Source: Sphingorhabdus lutea
GTDB lineage: Bacteria; Pseudomonadota; Alphaproteobacteria; Sphingomonadales; Sphingomonadaceae
Assembly (NCBI RefSeq): GCF_001889025.1
Contig: NZ_CP018154.1
Span: 62,001-126,000, forward strand
Length of the DNA stretch: 64,000 nt
Reading direction: 5' to 3'
Shown: positions 8,848 through 17,802 of the stretch, in pieces
How positions within the stretch are numbered: position 1 is the stretch's first letter
Layout of the letters: each line of letters opens with the position of its first letter
Notes under the pieces: model-generated
What the model was told of the DNA's origin: nothing
What the model saw: only the letters and a program-made list of their open reading frames with translations
Databases searched by the model: none
Translations under genes and position numbers: made by a program

Positions 8848-9741
8848 CTACTGCATATCCTCAACGGAAACCCATCCTTTTGTCCCATAGCTGTCGGTTA
8901 CCTCAATAAATAATCCCTGCCGATTGCCCGTGGGAATTAAATCTGTCCCTGCGCGTAATGACCGCACCACTGCGGATGTTTTATCGGCGCTGGCATATAA
9001 TTTTGTGTCCACTGCCACATTTGCAGATGCAGCAGGGGTGGCGGCGGCATTATTTGCCGGATTTACCGTCAATCCTGCGCCCTGTGCCACCACATTGTTA
9101 AAGGCGATAATAAATGCCTCGGTCAACATTTTGCCATCCTTTGATGCGGCATATCCGCTGGATTGCGCGCCCCCATTCCATCCATCATTTCCATTTAATG
9201 ATATGGTGGATTTTTTTACCGACCCGCTGCCCGCCACCATGGTTTGTCCGGTTGCGGGACTTATCATCCTTATGCCTGCGGCCACGGTTTTCTTTTTCCC
9301 ACCCAATCCGCCAAATGCGCCAAATATGGCGCCGCCAATGGGCACTTTGGATAAAATAGACCCCGCCGCACCGGACCGAACCAGCCCCTCGGTAACCGCC
9401 GATTTGGCCAGATTAACCCCCTGATCAACTTCTTCCTTATCACCGGCAATAACATTCATTAAAAAATCCGCCGGAACGCCGCTTGCCGGATTATGCACGG
9501 TAAAACATCCCGATTCATTGGCCAAAGCGACCAATAATTCACGTGGGCTGCCCAATCCAAATTTGGTCCACCCCTGTGTGTCGCCATCCACCACAGCAAC
9601 CGTGCCAAAACTTGCATCGCATTTGGATAGGATAATCGGATCATCCTTTGCGGCATGGGCCGATGTTGTGGTGAATAATGATGTTGCGGTGAATAATAAT
9701 GCCGCACTGCCCAGCATGATTATTTTACGATATTGGTTCAT
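8848..9741 (-). CDS. Exported CsgG-like protein with C-terminal SH3-type domain
   Basis: 297 residues with a signal peptide (ends SAHA). The middle resembles the CsgG/HfaB fold: an opening FGTVAVVDGD strand, an ELLVALANESGCFTVHN segment like the CsgG L-A-x-S-x-R-F-x-V motif, a Gly-rich FGAFGGLGGKKK turn, then IRMISPATG and AFNNVVAQ. The last 60 residues (NVAVDTKLYASADKTSAVV ... GWVSVEDM) look like a bacterial SH3 domain that would bind cell-wall or protein partners. AGGAGG precedes the start. It lies upstream of the CHAT/two-component operon with its own terminator. Function is unknown; envelope location is well supported. Confidence 0.75.
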   Translation of the reverse strand: MNQYRKIIMLGSAALLFTATSLFTTTSAHAAKDDPIILSKCDASFGTVAVVDGDTQGWTKFGLGSPRELLVALANESGCFTVHNPASGVPADFLMNVIAGDKEEVDQGVNLAKSAVTEGLVRSGAAGSILSKVPIGGAIFGAFGGLGGKKKTVAAGIRMISPATGQTMVAGSGSVKKSTISLNGNDGWNGGAQSSGYAASKDGKMLTEAFIIAFNNVVAQGAGLTVNPANNAAATPAASANVAVDTKLYASADKTSAVVRSLRAGTDLIPTGNRQGLFIEVTDSYGTKGWVSVEDMQ

Positions 9742-9839
9742 GGCTTCCTCCTCCTTGATTAAGGATGAAGATAATCCCTGCCGCCTATTGCGCCATGTAA
9801 CAACGCCGTTAGCATGATGACAAATATTGTTAGTTTTTC

Positions 9840-11030
9840 CTATTCATCGCCATCATCCAAATATTCATCGCCATATATATCATCAAAAAATGCCAAATGG
9901 CCGCTGGAAAATAAATCATGGCATATTGCCATTATCGCGTCATTTTTGGCATAAACATGGTCCAAAATGAAATTATCATTGGCGCAAATATGCTTTGCAA
10001 AATGGGCGGTTTCACCACTGCATTGATATGCATGTCCATTGACAAATAATGTCACATTTTCGGCATTATCCGCCGCGTGGATGAACAAAAAACGGCTGGC
10101 CGCATTGCGGCATATTTTTTCGCCCTGTTCAATATATGCCTTTATCTCGTCCAAATTCATGGGATGTTCGGGCCGCCAATCCATATCGGCATATTTGGCG
10201 GCGCTTAAATATTCACCCAACCATGTGGCAAAGGCGGCGCTGTCATTTAATTTTTGCTGCACCAAATGATGCAGCGCCTGTATCGCCACTGGGGTGATTT
10301 CGCCGGCATTTTCCTGACGCAATAATTGCGGGTCGCAATATCGCTCATCATCTGTCAATTGCCCCAAAATATCATCGGACCAATTGCCAATTAACTCACC
10401 AGTGGAAGGCGCGCGAAAACCAATGGAATATGTCATGCAATTATCACCAATGGCCACCCCATTATGCGCAACGCCCGGCGGCACATATAATATATCACCC
10501 GCATCCAAAACCCATTCATCGGTGACATGAAAATCGGCCAATAAACGCAAATGTTCATGCGGCAATAAGGGCGTTTTTTCATCACATGCCTGCCCCACTT
10601 GCCATTTGCGGCGGCCCAATCCTTGAATTAAAAAAACATCATATTGGTCATAATGCGCCCCAACCCCGCCGCCATCGGCCGCAATGCTGACCATTATATC
10701 ATCAATCCGCCAATCAGGAATAAAACGAAATGGCCGAATTAAGGCGGCAACATCGGGAACATGATGGTCAACCGCCTGAACCAATAAAGTCCATGATTTT
10801 TGCCCCAATAATGAAAATCGCGCCTCCTCTATCGGGCCATTTTCAACATATATGCCATTATTTTCATGCACGATAAGACGTGATTCCACCTCTGCCTCAC
10901 ATGCCAAACCAGCCAATTCGTCTGGCGCAAGGGGGTTTTGCCATGCCGTCCACGGATTTTTAATCAAACATGGCTTTTTCTGCCAATAATAGCGGAGAAA
11001 GGAATCAATATCAAAATTTTCTAACTGCAT
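9840..11030 (-). CDS. roxA: Cupin/JmjC ribosomal protein arginine hydroxylase (RoxA/YcfD-like)
   Basis: 396 residues from ATG 11030; a TTG two codons earlier (11036) is a weaker alternative. The JmjC-type iron site is visible as HYDQYD (His and Asp ligands) and the distal His in PPGVAHNG. The N-terminal DSFLRYYWQKKPCLIKN and the FVxxPGWRxDDIM-type segment match the YcfD/RoxA family, Fe(II)/2-oxoglutarate oxygenases that hydroxylate an arginine of ribosomal protein L16. The C-terminal winged-helix dimerisation region is present. It stands alone, convergent with nothing close. Family call strong, exact substrate by homology. Confidence 0.88.
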   Translation of the reverse strand: MQLENFDIDSFLRYYWQKKPCLIKNPWTAWQNPLAPDELAGLACEAEVESRLIVHENNGIYVENGPIEEARFSLLGQKSWTLLVQAVDHHVPDVAALIRPFRFIPDWRIDDIMVSIAADGGGVGAHYDQYDVFLIQGLGRRKWQVGQACDEKTPLLPHEHLRLLADFHVTDEWVLDAGDILYVPPGVAHNGVAIGDNCMTYSIGFRAPSTGELIGNWSDDILGQLTDDERYCDPQLLRQENAGEITPVAIQALHHLVQQKLNDSAAFATWLGEYLSAAKYADMDWRPEHPMNLDEIKAYIEQGEKICRNAASRFLFIHAADNAENVTLFVNGHAYQCSGETAHFAKHICANDNFILDHVYAKNDAIMAICHDLFSSGHLAFFDDIYGDEYLDDGDE

Positions 11031-11144
11031 CGGCAATGCTTAGCATTTAATGCCCCAATTCGACGATATTATTTTATGTATTTATTTATCAATCGCAGCG
11101 CGAATAATATTGCCCCGCGCCCCGCGCCCTGTCACAAGGCAGTC

Positions 11145-11705
11145 ATGTCCAATCATAACGCCCCGCAAATCATCCTGTTCAACAAACCTTTTGGTGTGCT
11201 TTCCCAATTTACCGACAAGGGGACAGAGGGGTCGTCGCGCCCAACATTGTCGCAATATATAAACATTCCCGGCGTCTATCCCGCTGGACGGTTGGATATG
11301 GATAGCGAGGGTTTATTATTATTGACCAATGATGGCCGCCTGCAATCACATATTGCCGAACCAAAATATAAAATGCCCAAAATTTATTTGGCGCAAGTGG
11401 AAGGACATATTGCCGATGCCGAAATGAACATATTGCGGCGCGGCGTGATGTTAAAAGATGGAATGACCAAGGCGGCAAAGGCCGAACGTATCGACCCGCC
11501 GATTTTATGGCCGCGTAACCCGCCCATTCGGGTGCGGCAATCCATTCCCGATTGCTGGATAAAATTAACGATTACCGAAGGTCGCAACCGACAGGTTCGG
11601 CGCATGACGGCGGCAGTGGGCCATCCCACATTGCGGTTGGTGCGATGGGCCATTGGGGATTGGACATTGGATAATATTGAACCGGGCACCTGGAAACAGG
11701 CTTAA
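11145..11705 (+). CDS. rluE: 23S rRNA pseudouridine synthase, RluE-like
   Basis: 186 residues. It opens with ILFNKPFGVLSQFTD and carries the catalytic GRLDMDSEGLLLLTNDG motif (Asp of RLD) of the RsuA/RluB/E/F family, with the downstream motif EGRNRQVRRM. There is no S4 domain, and the short length fits RluE, which modifies 23S U2457. ATG 11145 is chosen because ACAAGG lies 7 nt upstream; an in-frame upstream ATG at 11076 would add an atypical N-terminus. A terminator hairpin follows at 11710. Confidence 0.88.
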   Translation: MSNHNAPQIILFNKPFGVLSQFTDKGTEGSSRPTLSQYINIPGVYPAGRLDMDSEGLLLLTNDGRLQSHIAEPKYKMPKIYLAQVEGHIADAEMNILRRGVMLKDGMTKAAKAERIDPPILWPRNPPIRVRQSIPDCWIKLTITEGRNRQVRRMTAAVGHPTLRLVRWAIGDWTLDNIEPGTWKQA

Positions 11706-11709
11706 ATCC

Positions 11710-11732
11710 GCAATAGCTATATTGCTTTTTAT
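11710..11732 (+). terminator. Rho-independent terminator after rluE
   Basis: Stem GCAATA/TATTGC with a GCTA loop, followed by TTTTT, begins 5 nt after the rluE stop. Plus-strand orientation. Confidence 0.65.
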
Positions 11733-11771
11733 CGCGATATATCCCCTCATATCCCCTTAAATAGCGCCCTT

Positions 11772-12692
11772 TCACCCATATATTTTGGCGATAATTTCGG
11801 ATTTCAAAATCACCGATTTTGCCTGTTCCAAATGCAATAATTCAGTCATTTTGCCATTTACCTTTATCACACCCTGCCCTTTATTTTCGGGATCGGCAAA
11901 GGCATTTATAATCGCCTGTGCCTGTTTAATTTCATCTTCTTGTGGGCCAAAAATATCATTACATATTTCCAACTGCGATGGGTGGATGGCGGTTTTCCCA
12001 TCAAAACCATATATCCGCCCCTGATGACATTCGGCGCGCAACCCATCAACATCGGCAATATCATTATACACACCGTCAATAATGTTCAGCCCATAGGCGC
12101 GGGCCGCCATCACGCTTTGCTGTAATGCGCCCTTAAACGCCGAACGTTTCGGGTTTGTGAGTGCGCGCATTTCCTTGGCTAGATCATTTATCCCCATCAC
12201 AAATCCATAAAGACTGCTATTGGTCGCACATGCCGCAATTTGCCCAATATTTAACAATGCCATGGGCATTTCAATCATCGCCCAAATGCCTATATTGGCG
12301 GACGAATTGGCCGATTTTAATGCCGCCGATAATAATTTCTGCGCCGCATAAATATCCTGTGCGCATGTCACCTTGGGCAATAAAATGGCATCGGCATTGG
12401 TGCGGGCCGCCGCCTCTATATCCGCTGCACCCCACGGGCTGCTTAAATCATTGACCCTAATCACCACTTCCTTTGGCGACAGGTTGCTTTGGCCCAGCAT
12501 ATGGACAATATTGGACCGTGCCTCCATCTTTGCATTGGGCAGGACGGCATCTTCCAAATCAAAAATCACCACATCGGCGGTAAGCCCGCCCACTTTTTCC
12601 ATGGCGCGCATATTCGCGCCCGGTACATATAGGCATGAACGGCGCGGGCGATGTTGTTGGAGGTTTAAATTATCAAATTGCATATCGGGCAT
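11772..12692 (-). CDS. HpcH/HpaI aldolase family, CitE/malyl-CoA lyase-like
   Basis: 306 residues. Motifs RRSCLYVPGANMRAMEK, VIFDLEDAVLP, an LPKVT strand, IWAMIEMPMALLN and GFDGKTAIHPSQ are those of the CitE/Mcl branch of Mg-dependent TIM-barrel lyases (Arg and Glu/Asp metal and CoA-binding positions present). Likely reaction: cleavage or hydrolysis of a malyl-CoA or citramalyl-CoA type thioester. No citrate lyase partner subunits lie nearby, which argues against a citrate lyase complex. The Lrp/AsnC gene sits 12 nt upstream on the same strand. Exact substrate undetermined. Confidence 0.82.
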   Translation of the reverse strand: MPDMQFDNLNLQQHRPRRSCLYVPGANMRAMEKVGGLTADVVIFDLEDAVLPNAKMEARSNIVHMLGQSNLSPKEVVIRVNDLSSPWGAADIEAAARTNADAILLPKVTCAQDIYAAQKLLSAALKSANSSANIGIWAMIEMPMALLNIGQIAACATNSSLYGFVMGINDLAKEMRALTNPKRSAFKGALQQSVMAARAYGLNIIDGVYNDIADVDGLRAECHQGRIYGFDGKTAIHPSQLEICNDIFGPQEDEIKQAQAIINAFADPENKGQGVIKVNGKMTELLHLEQAKSVILKSEIIAKIYG

Positions 12693-12704
12693 ATTTTCAT
12701 TTCT

Positions 12705-13160
12705 TTATAAGGGAATGGCGGTTGTATATTTAATCTGTTCCATGGCAAAGGATGAGCTAACATCCCCCATTTGGGCGCTGCGTATCATCTTGCGATATAT
12801 TCTGTCATAATCGGCTATGTCGGCACAAATAATTTTTAATAAATAATCCACATCGCCGCTCATCCGGTAAAATTCGGTTACTTCGGGAATGTCACGGATG
12901 ATGGAGGAAAAATTTTCCAACCATTTTTCCTCATGCTGGTTGGTGCGCACCGACACAAAAACCGTTACGCCCAATCCCACTTTTTCCCGATCGACCAGCG
13001 CGACACGCCCCGTAATTATGCCAGCATCCTCCATTTTTTTTACCCGTTTCCAGCAGGGGGTTTGCGACATGCCCACCATTTCGGCAAGCCGCGCCAGCGC
13101 AATATTGCTGTCCTGTTGAATCACATTTAAAATTTTACGGTCGGTGTCGTCTAAATTCAT
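12705..13160 (-). CDS. Lrp/AsnC-family transcriptional regulator
   Basis: 151 residues: N-terminal helix-turn-helix (LDDTDRKILNVIQQ ... MVGMSQTPCWKRVKKME) and a C-terminal RAM ligand-binding domain (VTVFVSVRTNQ ... EFYRMSGDVDYLLKII). TAGGAATAA precedes the ATG. It is immediately upstream of the CitE-like lyase on the same strand and may regulate it and the divergent DUF6356 gene (inference). Typical ligands are amino acids. Confidence 0.92.
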   Translation of the reverse strand: MNLDDTDRKILNVIQQDSNIALARLAEMVGMSQTPCWKRVKKMEDAGIITGRVALVDREKVGLGVTVFVSVRTNQHEEKWLENFSSIIRDIPEVTEFYRMSGDVDYLLKIICADIADYDRIYRKMIRSAQMGDVSSSFAMEQIKYTTAIPL

Positions 13161-13284
13161 TTATTCCTACTTTGCATGGAAATGGAGAATAATATTCTCT
13201 TTATATCGTAAATTAGAAGAAATGAAACCATGTTTTTCCTATCTTATTTGATATAATCACTACATAGAAAAGGAAATTTAACCC

Positions 13285-13530
13285 ATGAATATTTTTACCG
13301 ATCACCCCCATAAAGTTGGCGAAAGCTATAGCGAGCATTTGGTTATGGCCGGCGGTTTTGGCTGGACAATGTTTTGGGGCGGCCTGGCATGTATGGTTCA
13401 TGCAATATTGCCATTTTTATTCGAAAAAACAGGCAGCGATATCATCCGCAAATTACATATGCGCATGGTCACCAAACGCGCCGATTTGATTAAGGCGGAT
13501 AAGGATTATGAACTTGAATGGGTTATTTAA
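13285..13530 (+). CDS. DUF6356 family small membrane-associated protein
   Basis: 81 residues with the family signature MNIFTDHPHKVGESYSEH, a central hydrophobic segment (GGFGWTMFWGGLACMVHAIL) and the FLFEKTGSD motif. This protein family is common in sphingomonads, where it is often misnamed capsule biosynthesis protein. AAAGGAAAT precedes the ATG. Function unknown; one membrane segment is predicted. Confidence 0.85.
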   Translation: MNIFTDHPHKVGESYSEHLVMAGGFGWTMFWGGLACMVHAILPFLFEKTGSDIIRKLHMRMVTKRADLIKADKDYELEWVI

Positions 13531-13582
13531 CCTCCAATTTCATCCCATATCCAAAATTTGAAAAAAAATATTGGTAAATAAA

Positions 13583-13690
13583 GCTATCTATTTTAGGTGA
13601 TAGCCGATATGCGCGCTATTGTTCCTATTGACTTGAAGCTTTGGGAATAGCCCCATTGGTTGCTTGCAACCAGTGGGGTTTCTTATTTCT
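13583..13690 (+). ncRNA. Candidate structured small RNA or leader ending in a terminator
   Basis: Between the DUF6356 and YaaA genes lie a hairpin GCTATC/GATAGC (13583-13604), a possible imperfect stem GCTATT...GGGAATAGC (13615-13651), and a strong terminator hairpin (13651-13678: CCCCATTGGTTGC/GCAACCAGTGGGG, one G-U, CTTG tetraloop) followed by TTTCTTATTTC. The order of stems with a terminal terminator is what an independent sRNA would show. It could also be only the 3' UTR of the DUF6356 mRNA. Confidence 0.4.
13651..13690 (+). terminator. Strong rho-independent terminator
   Basis: A 13-bp stem with one G-U pair (CCCCATTGGTTGC/GCAACCAGTGGGG) and a T-rich tail. It lies between DUF6356 and YaaA, so YaaA needs its own promoter downstream of it. 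Confidence 0.85.
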
Positions 13691-13842
13691 GGACTGCATT
13701 TTCTTTGCTGCCCTATATTTTGCGAATAAAATTTCCAATACGCGATATGGTTGCAAATAGGCGCAATGTTCCTATCTATGATAATATAATTGGCCGCTAT
13801 ATTGCCCGATTTTTAAGTAGATTAGTTAAAAAGGAACGCCCC

Positions 13843-14634
13843 ATTCTTACATTATTGTCGCCCGCCAAAAAATTAAATTTCTCGCCGGTTGAACGGGCCA
13901 TTGAAATAAGCCAGCCGCAATTACAATCCGACATGCGCGCCATTGCCGCGGTGGCAAAGCAACAATCGGCGGCGGATTTGAAAAAATTAATGCATATCAG
14001 CGATAAATTGGCCGAGTTAAACGAAGAACGTTTTAAGGTGTTTAACCTAGACGGCAAAGGCAATGATGTAAAACCTGCCGGATTGGTTTTTGACGGCGAT
14101 GTATATTGGGGGCTGGACGCGAAAAGCATGAATGATGATGCTTTATCCTATGCCCAAAATCATTTGCGGATATTATCCGGCCTATATGGCATATTACGGC
14201 CCATGGATGTGATACAGGCATATCGATTGGAAATGGGCACAAAAATGGCCAATCCACGCGGCGCAAATTTATATGATTTTTGGGGTGATATTATTGCCAA
14301 AAATTTAAATGATGCATTGGCATCGCATGATGAACAGGTCATCGTCAATTTGGCATCCAATGAATATTTTAAGGCGGTGGACCAAAATTCATTAAAGGCA
14401 CGGGTCATTGGCGCAAATTTCCTGAACATTAAGGATGGGGAGGCCCGCGCTTTAATGTATCATGTAAAATTTGCCCGCGGCCTGATGGCCCGTTGGATAA
14501 TGGAAAACCGCGTTGACCGCGCCGATGGATTGAAAGATTTTAACGCAGAAGGTTATCGTATCGATGTCAAATTATCCACGCCCGATATGTTGGTATTTTC
14601 GCGCAAACAACCCCCTGTTAAAAAATCAAAATAG
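13843..14634 (+). CDS. yaaA: Peroxide stress protein YaaA (UPF0246), probable ATT start
   Basis: 263 residues counted from codon ATT 13843. YaaA binds DNA and limits free iron and oxidative damage during peroxide stress. Family motifs seen: LTLLSPAKKLNF at the start, LYGILRPMDVIQAYRLEMG, NLASNEYFKAV and KFARGLMARWI. Homologues begin MLxLxSPAK, which aligns the ATT codon with the initiator Met, and AAGGA lies 7 nt upstream of ATT. The frame is open back to 13660, but that start is inside the terminator hairpin; ATG 13747 lacks a ribosome-binding site. An ATT initiator is rare, so this choice is tentative. Confidence 0.88.
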   Translation: MLTLLSPAKKLNFSPVERAIEISQPQLQSDMRAIAAVAKQQSAADLKKLMHISDKLAELNEERFKVFNLDGKGNDVKPAGLVFDGDVYWGLDAKSMNDDALSYAQNHLRILSGLYGILRPMDVIQAYRLEMGTKMANPRGANLYDFWGDIIAKNLNDALASHDEQVIVNLASNEYFKAVDQNSLKARVIGANFLNIKDGEARALMYHVKFARGLMARWIMENRVDRADGLKDFNAEGYRIDVKLSTPDMLVFSRKQPPVKKSK

Positions 14635-14807
14635 ATAAATGAAAACATATTTTTTTCACTTTGAAAAATAGATATTTACGGGCGTAAAAAAACATTGTCC
14701 CGCCCATGTTGCAAATATGATTTTGGATGATAAAAGCGTTACGAATACTTAAATTTTTGGCATAATTTATAATTATGCTGCTTTTTATGGACAGAAAAAG
14801 GAATAAT

Positions 14808-15458
14808 ATGTCTCAACAAGTTGAAACTGCGCTTAACGAAAAATTTCGCAGCGCCCCCATTGTCCCATTGATTGAGGCAAGCGACCCAAATGTGGCGGTT
14901 AAAACCGTCAATGCCTTGCAAGAAGGTGGATTGGAAGTTGTTGAGGTTGTGCTGCGCACTGATGCGGCATTGGAATGCATGTCAGCGATTATCAAGGAAA
15001 CATCCGGCGTCATTGTGGGTGCAGGCACGGTATTAAACCTTGACCATGCAAAATCAGTGACGGATCGCGGCGCGCAATTTATTGTATCGCCTGGTTTGGT
15101 GGATGAGGTTGCACAATATTGCATGCAAAATGATATGACATTTTTTGGCGGCACCATGACAGCGGGAGAGGTGCAACGCGCCTATGCGCTTGGCCTGCGC
15201 AGCGTAAAATTCTTCCCCGCCAAATTGGCCGGCGGCGTGCCAATGTTAAAGGCATTTAGCTCGGTTTTCCGTGACATGCGTTTCATGCCCACGGGCGGCG
15301 TATCTGCGGAAAATTTATCTGAATTTTTGGCTTTACCATCGGTCATTGCATGCGGCGGCAGCTGGTTAACCCCGCCATCGGCGATTGAGGCAGGAAATTA
15401 TGCCGAAATCACCAAATTAGCACGCGAGGCAATCGATATCGCCCGCACTGTTCGTTAA
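14808..15458 (+). CDS. eda: KDPG aldolase (Entner-Doudoroff)
   Basis: 216 residues. Cleaves 2-keto-3-deoxy-6-phosphogluconate to pyruvate and glyceraldehyde-3-phosphate. Catalytic Glu46 (EVVEVVLRT) and Schiff-base Lys134 (SVKFFPAK) are visible, with GAGTV and MPTGGVS phosphate-binding loops. ATG 14808 is chosen because AAAAAGGAAT precedes it; the frame extends to 14775 without support. It stands alone, not next to edd or zwf. Confidence 0.93.
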   Translation: MSQQVETALNEKFRSAPIVPLIEASDPNVAVKTVNALQEGGLEVVEVVLRTDAALECMSAIIKETSGVIVGAGTVLNLDHAKSVTDRGAQFIVSPGLVDEVAQYCMQNDMTFFGGTMTAGEVQRAYALGLRSVKFFPAKLAGGVPMLKAFSSVFRDMRFMPTGGVSAENLSEFLALPSVIACGGSWLTPPSAIEAGNYAEITKLAREAIDIARTVR

Positions 15459-15492
15459 ATTTATTTTCGATAAATATATTAAAAATGTGAAA

Positions 15493-15522
15493 AAGGCTCT
15501 GTCATTTATGTGACAGAGCCTT
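15493..15522 (-). terminator. Terminator of the nitroreductase gene
   Basis: A perfect 12-bp stem (AAGGCTCTGTCA/TGACAGAGCCTT, 6-nt loop) is followed on the minus strand by TTTTTCAC. The plus-strand tail (GCAGTT) is not T-rich, so it mainly serves the leftward gene, although the stem may also stop eda transcripts. Confidence 0.8.
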
Positions 15523-15555
15523 GCAGTTAATCACCAATAGATGGGAGGGGGAGCA

Positions 15556-16245
15556 TCAAATTTCGGTGATTATTTCTGCCTCAGAAAGCCGAGATTTTGG
15601 CAATGCGGCGTTAAAATCATCAGCCGCGCGATACCCCAAAGACACAACGACAAGGGAACGAAAACCTTTTTCTTTAAGGCCGAATTCTGCATCCAAAATG
15701 CCAAGGTCAACGCCCTCCATCGGGGTTGCATCAATGCCCAATGCCGCCACACCCAACATGAATTGACCAATGTTGAGATAGGTTTGCGCCTGTGTCCACG
15801 CGTCTAAATCGCCCGCATCCTTATGCATATTCACAAACATGGAACGTGCGCCATGCATTTGTTCGCGCAGCATTTGCGGGTCTGCAACAAAACGATTATC
15901 ATCTTCTTCTATTTTCAAAATATGCTGTAAATATTCCTCATCAATTTCATTGCGGGCGGCAAATACCACCACATGTGATGCATCAACAATTTTGGCGCGG
16001 TTAAAAATATATACGCCGTCCGTTGATTTGGCGATGCGCTCTTTACCCTCTTGGGTGCTGGCCAAAATAAAATGCCATGGCTGTGCATTGGTGCTGGATG
16101 GGCTGAAGCGTAATAATTCTCTTATCACCTGAACATCCACGTCATTTATACGGCGCGTAACATCATATGATTTTGTGGTGTAACGTGATTTTGCCGTAGT
16201 GACTATATCGTTCGCATTAGGTTTTAAGGGGCTCATCATGTTCAT
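15556..16245 (-). CDS. NAD(P)H nitroreductase, NfsB-like
   Basis: 229 residues from ATG 16245, chosen because CAGGAG lies just upstream; earlier in-frame ATGs exist at 16272 and 16263. The FMN-binding nitroreductase fold is shown by RYTTKSYD, RFSPSSTNAQPWHF and the C-terminal GIDATPMEGVDLGILDAEF region of the NfsB/dihydropteridine reductase branch. It reduces nitroaromatics, quinones or pterins with NAD(P)H. It is preceded by a LysR gene on the same strand with a gap of about 140 bp. Confidence 0.9.
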   Translation of the reverse strand: MNMMSPLKPNANDIVTTAKSRYTTKSYDVTRRINDVDVQVIRELLRFSPSSTNAQPWHFILASTQEGKERIAKSTDGVYIFNRAKIVDASHVVVFAARNEIDEEYLQHILKIEEDDNRFVADPQMLREQMHGARSMFVNMHKDAGDLDAWTQAQTYLNIGQFMLGVAALGIDATPMEGVDLGILDAEFGLKEKGFRSLVVVSLGYRAADDFNAALPKSRLSEAEIITEI

Positions 16246-16387
16246 TTTTGTCTCCTGTGACATAATCTTCATGCCAATAAATGGCTTGATGCCGATATAT
16301 TTTGTCTAGGTCACAAGTAAAACCATGCTGTTTCCGCAAAGAGTTTTCGTTTTTTCAATATAATGATGGCCAATATATAATATGCGC

Positions 16388-17293
16388 CTATGCCCGCCAT
16401 GGCGGATTTCGGCCTATTTTTTCGACCAGAAAATCAATCAACACCCTGACTTTTGCGGTTAATACATTTGTTTTGGGATATACCAGCCATAATGCGCTAT
16501 CATCATCAATATGCCATTGCGGCAGAATATGCAGCAATTCGCCGCTTTTCAGCGCCGCCATCACATTCCATTCGGCATGTGTGGATATGCCCAACCCCGC
16601 AATGGCGGCAAAGCGCATGCTGGCCCCATCGTCCATAACCACCCGGCAATTGCCCTCATGATAGGTGAAATTGGCGCGCTGTCCTGTCTTACTAATCAAT
16701 TTTCTTGTCCGCATGGATTGGAATGCAAGCAAGTCATGCCCGTCCAATTCATCAGGACTCTGCGGCATGCCGCGCCGCGCCACATAATCGGGCGATGCGC
16801 ATAATATCCCTTTTATATCCGCCAATTTTCGGACCTTTAAGCTGCTATCATCCAACGCGCTATTGCGTAAGGCCAAATCAAAACTGCCCTCTAATAAATC
16901 AAATGGCGTATCGGACAGGCGCAGGTCCAACCGTAAACCAGGATGTCGGGCAAGAAATTCGGGCAAGATGGGCGCAAGATATAATTGGGCAAAGCTGCTA
17001 GTCGCAGCGAACCTTATCGTGCCCTCCACCTGCGCCTTGCCATGTCCCAAAGCCGCCAAGGCGGCATCACGCTGCGCCAATATTTCACGCGCAAATGGCA
17101 AAAACTCCTGCCCCTCAATGGAAATGGAAACCTTGCGTGTTGACCGGTGGAGAAGCTCTGCCCCCACTTCATGTTCCAATTTGGCAAGCCACGCACTGGC
17201 CACCGCCGGCGCAATCCCCAAATCGCGTCCGGCCGCGCTGATATTCAATTTATCAGCCGCCTTTACAAATAAGCGCAAACTATCCAAATCCAT
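16388..17293 (-). CDS. LysR-family transcriptional regulator
   Basis: 301 residues: N-terminal winged helix-turn-helix (MDLDSLRLFVKAADKLN ... VASAWLAKLEHEVGAELL) and a substrate-binding domain of the CrgA/DmlR-like class (GTIRFAATSSFAQLYLAPIL). Such regulators often control a nearby oxidoreductase; the nitroreductase is directly downstream on the same strand (inference). Confidence 0.9.
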   Translation of the reverse strand: MDLDSLRLFVKAADKLNISAAGRDLGIAPAVASAWLAKLEHEVGAELLHRSTRKVSISIEGQEFLPFAREILAQRDAALAALGHGKAQVEGTIRFAATSSFAQLYLAPILPEFLARHPGLRLDLRLSDTPFDLLEGSFDLALRNSALDDSSLKVRKLADIKGILCASPDYVARRGMPQSPDELDGHDLLAFQSMRTRKLISKTGQRANFTYHEGNCRVVMDDGASMRFAAIAGLGISTHAEWNVMAALKSGELLHILPQWHIDDDSALWLVYPKTNVLTAKVRVLIDFLVEKIGRNPPWRA

Positions 17294-17379
17294 CGATTAT
17301 GTCCCATTTGATTATTATGGGGATAGAAATTACCTATTTATATCCTTTTTACAATATATGATATGTTGGGGATTATCAC

Positions 17380-17802
17380 CTATCCCACGCGATTGCCCTG
17401 TGCGTCTATCAATAATGTGCCATCTTCTTTTGCCATCGGGCCGGGCGGCAATTTGTTCAATAGGTCAAGCACTGCCTCACTTGGCCGGCACAGCCGCACG
17501 CCCTTGGGCGAGCTTACAATCGGGCGATTAACCAAAATTGGATGTTCGACCATCGCATCCAAAATTGCTTCGCTGCTAATATCAGGGGCAAGCAACCCCA
17601 ATTCATCTGCGGGAGATTTTGTGGTTCGCAATGCACTATGCGGTGTTAAATTTGCAGCCGCAAATAAGGCAATCAGCTGCGGCTTTGTCCATCCTGTTTT
17701 CAGATATTCGATTATGATCGGTGTATCGCCTGATGCCGTTATCATGGCAAGTACATTGCGCGATGTGCCGCAATCTGGATTATGATGTATCACTATGCTC
17801 AT
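17380..17802 (-). CDS. arsC: Arsenate reductase, glutaredoxin-coupled
   Basis: 140 residues. Reduces arsenate to arsenite. Catalytic Cys11 lies in [10 protein letters not shown], and the arsenate-stabilising arginines are in the LRTTKSP and ILVNRPIV segments of the plasmid R773-type ArsC. The gene overlaps acr3 by 4 nt, in the operon order arsR-acr3-arsC, so arsenite made here is exported by Acr3. Confidence 0.93.
   Translation of the reverse strand: MSIVIHHNPDCGTSRNVLAMITASGDTPIIIEYLKTGWTKPQLIALFAAANLTPHSALRTTKSPADELGLLAPDISSEAILDAMVEHPILVNRPIVSSPKGVRLCRPSEAVLDLLNKLPPGPMAKEDGTLLIDAQGNRVG

Noticed and set aside
11076..11144. Longer N-terminus of RluE from ATG 11076
   Set aside because: The extra residues are not family-like, and ATG 11145 has a good ribosome-binding site.
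13660..13842. Upstream extension of the YaaA reading frame
   Set aside because: It begins inside the terminator hairpin, has no family similarity and no ribosome-binding site; homologues start at about 13843.
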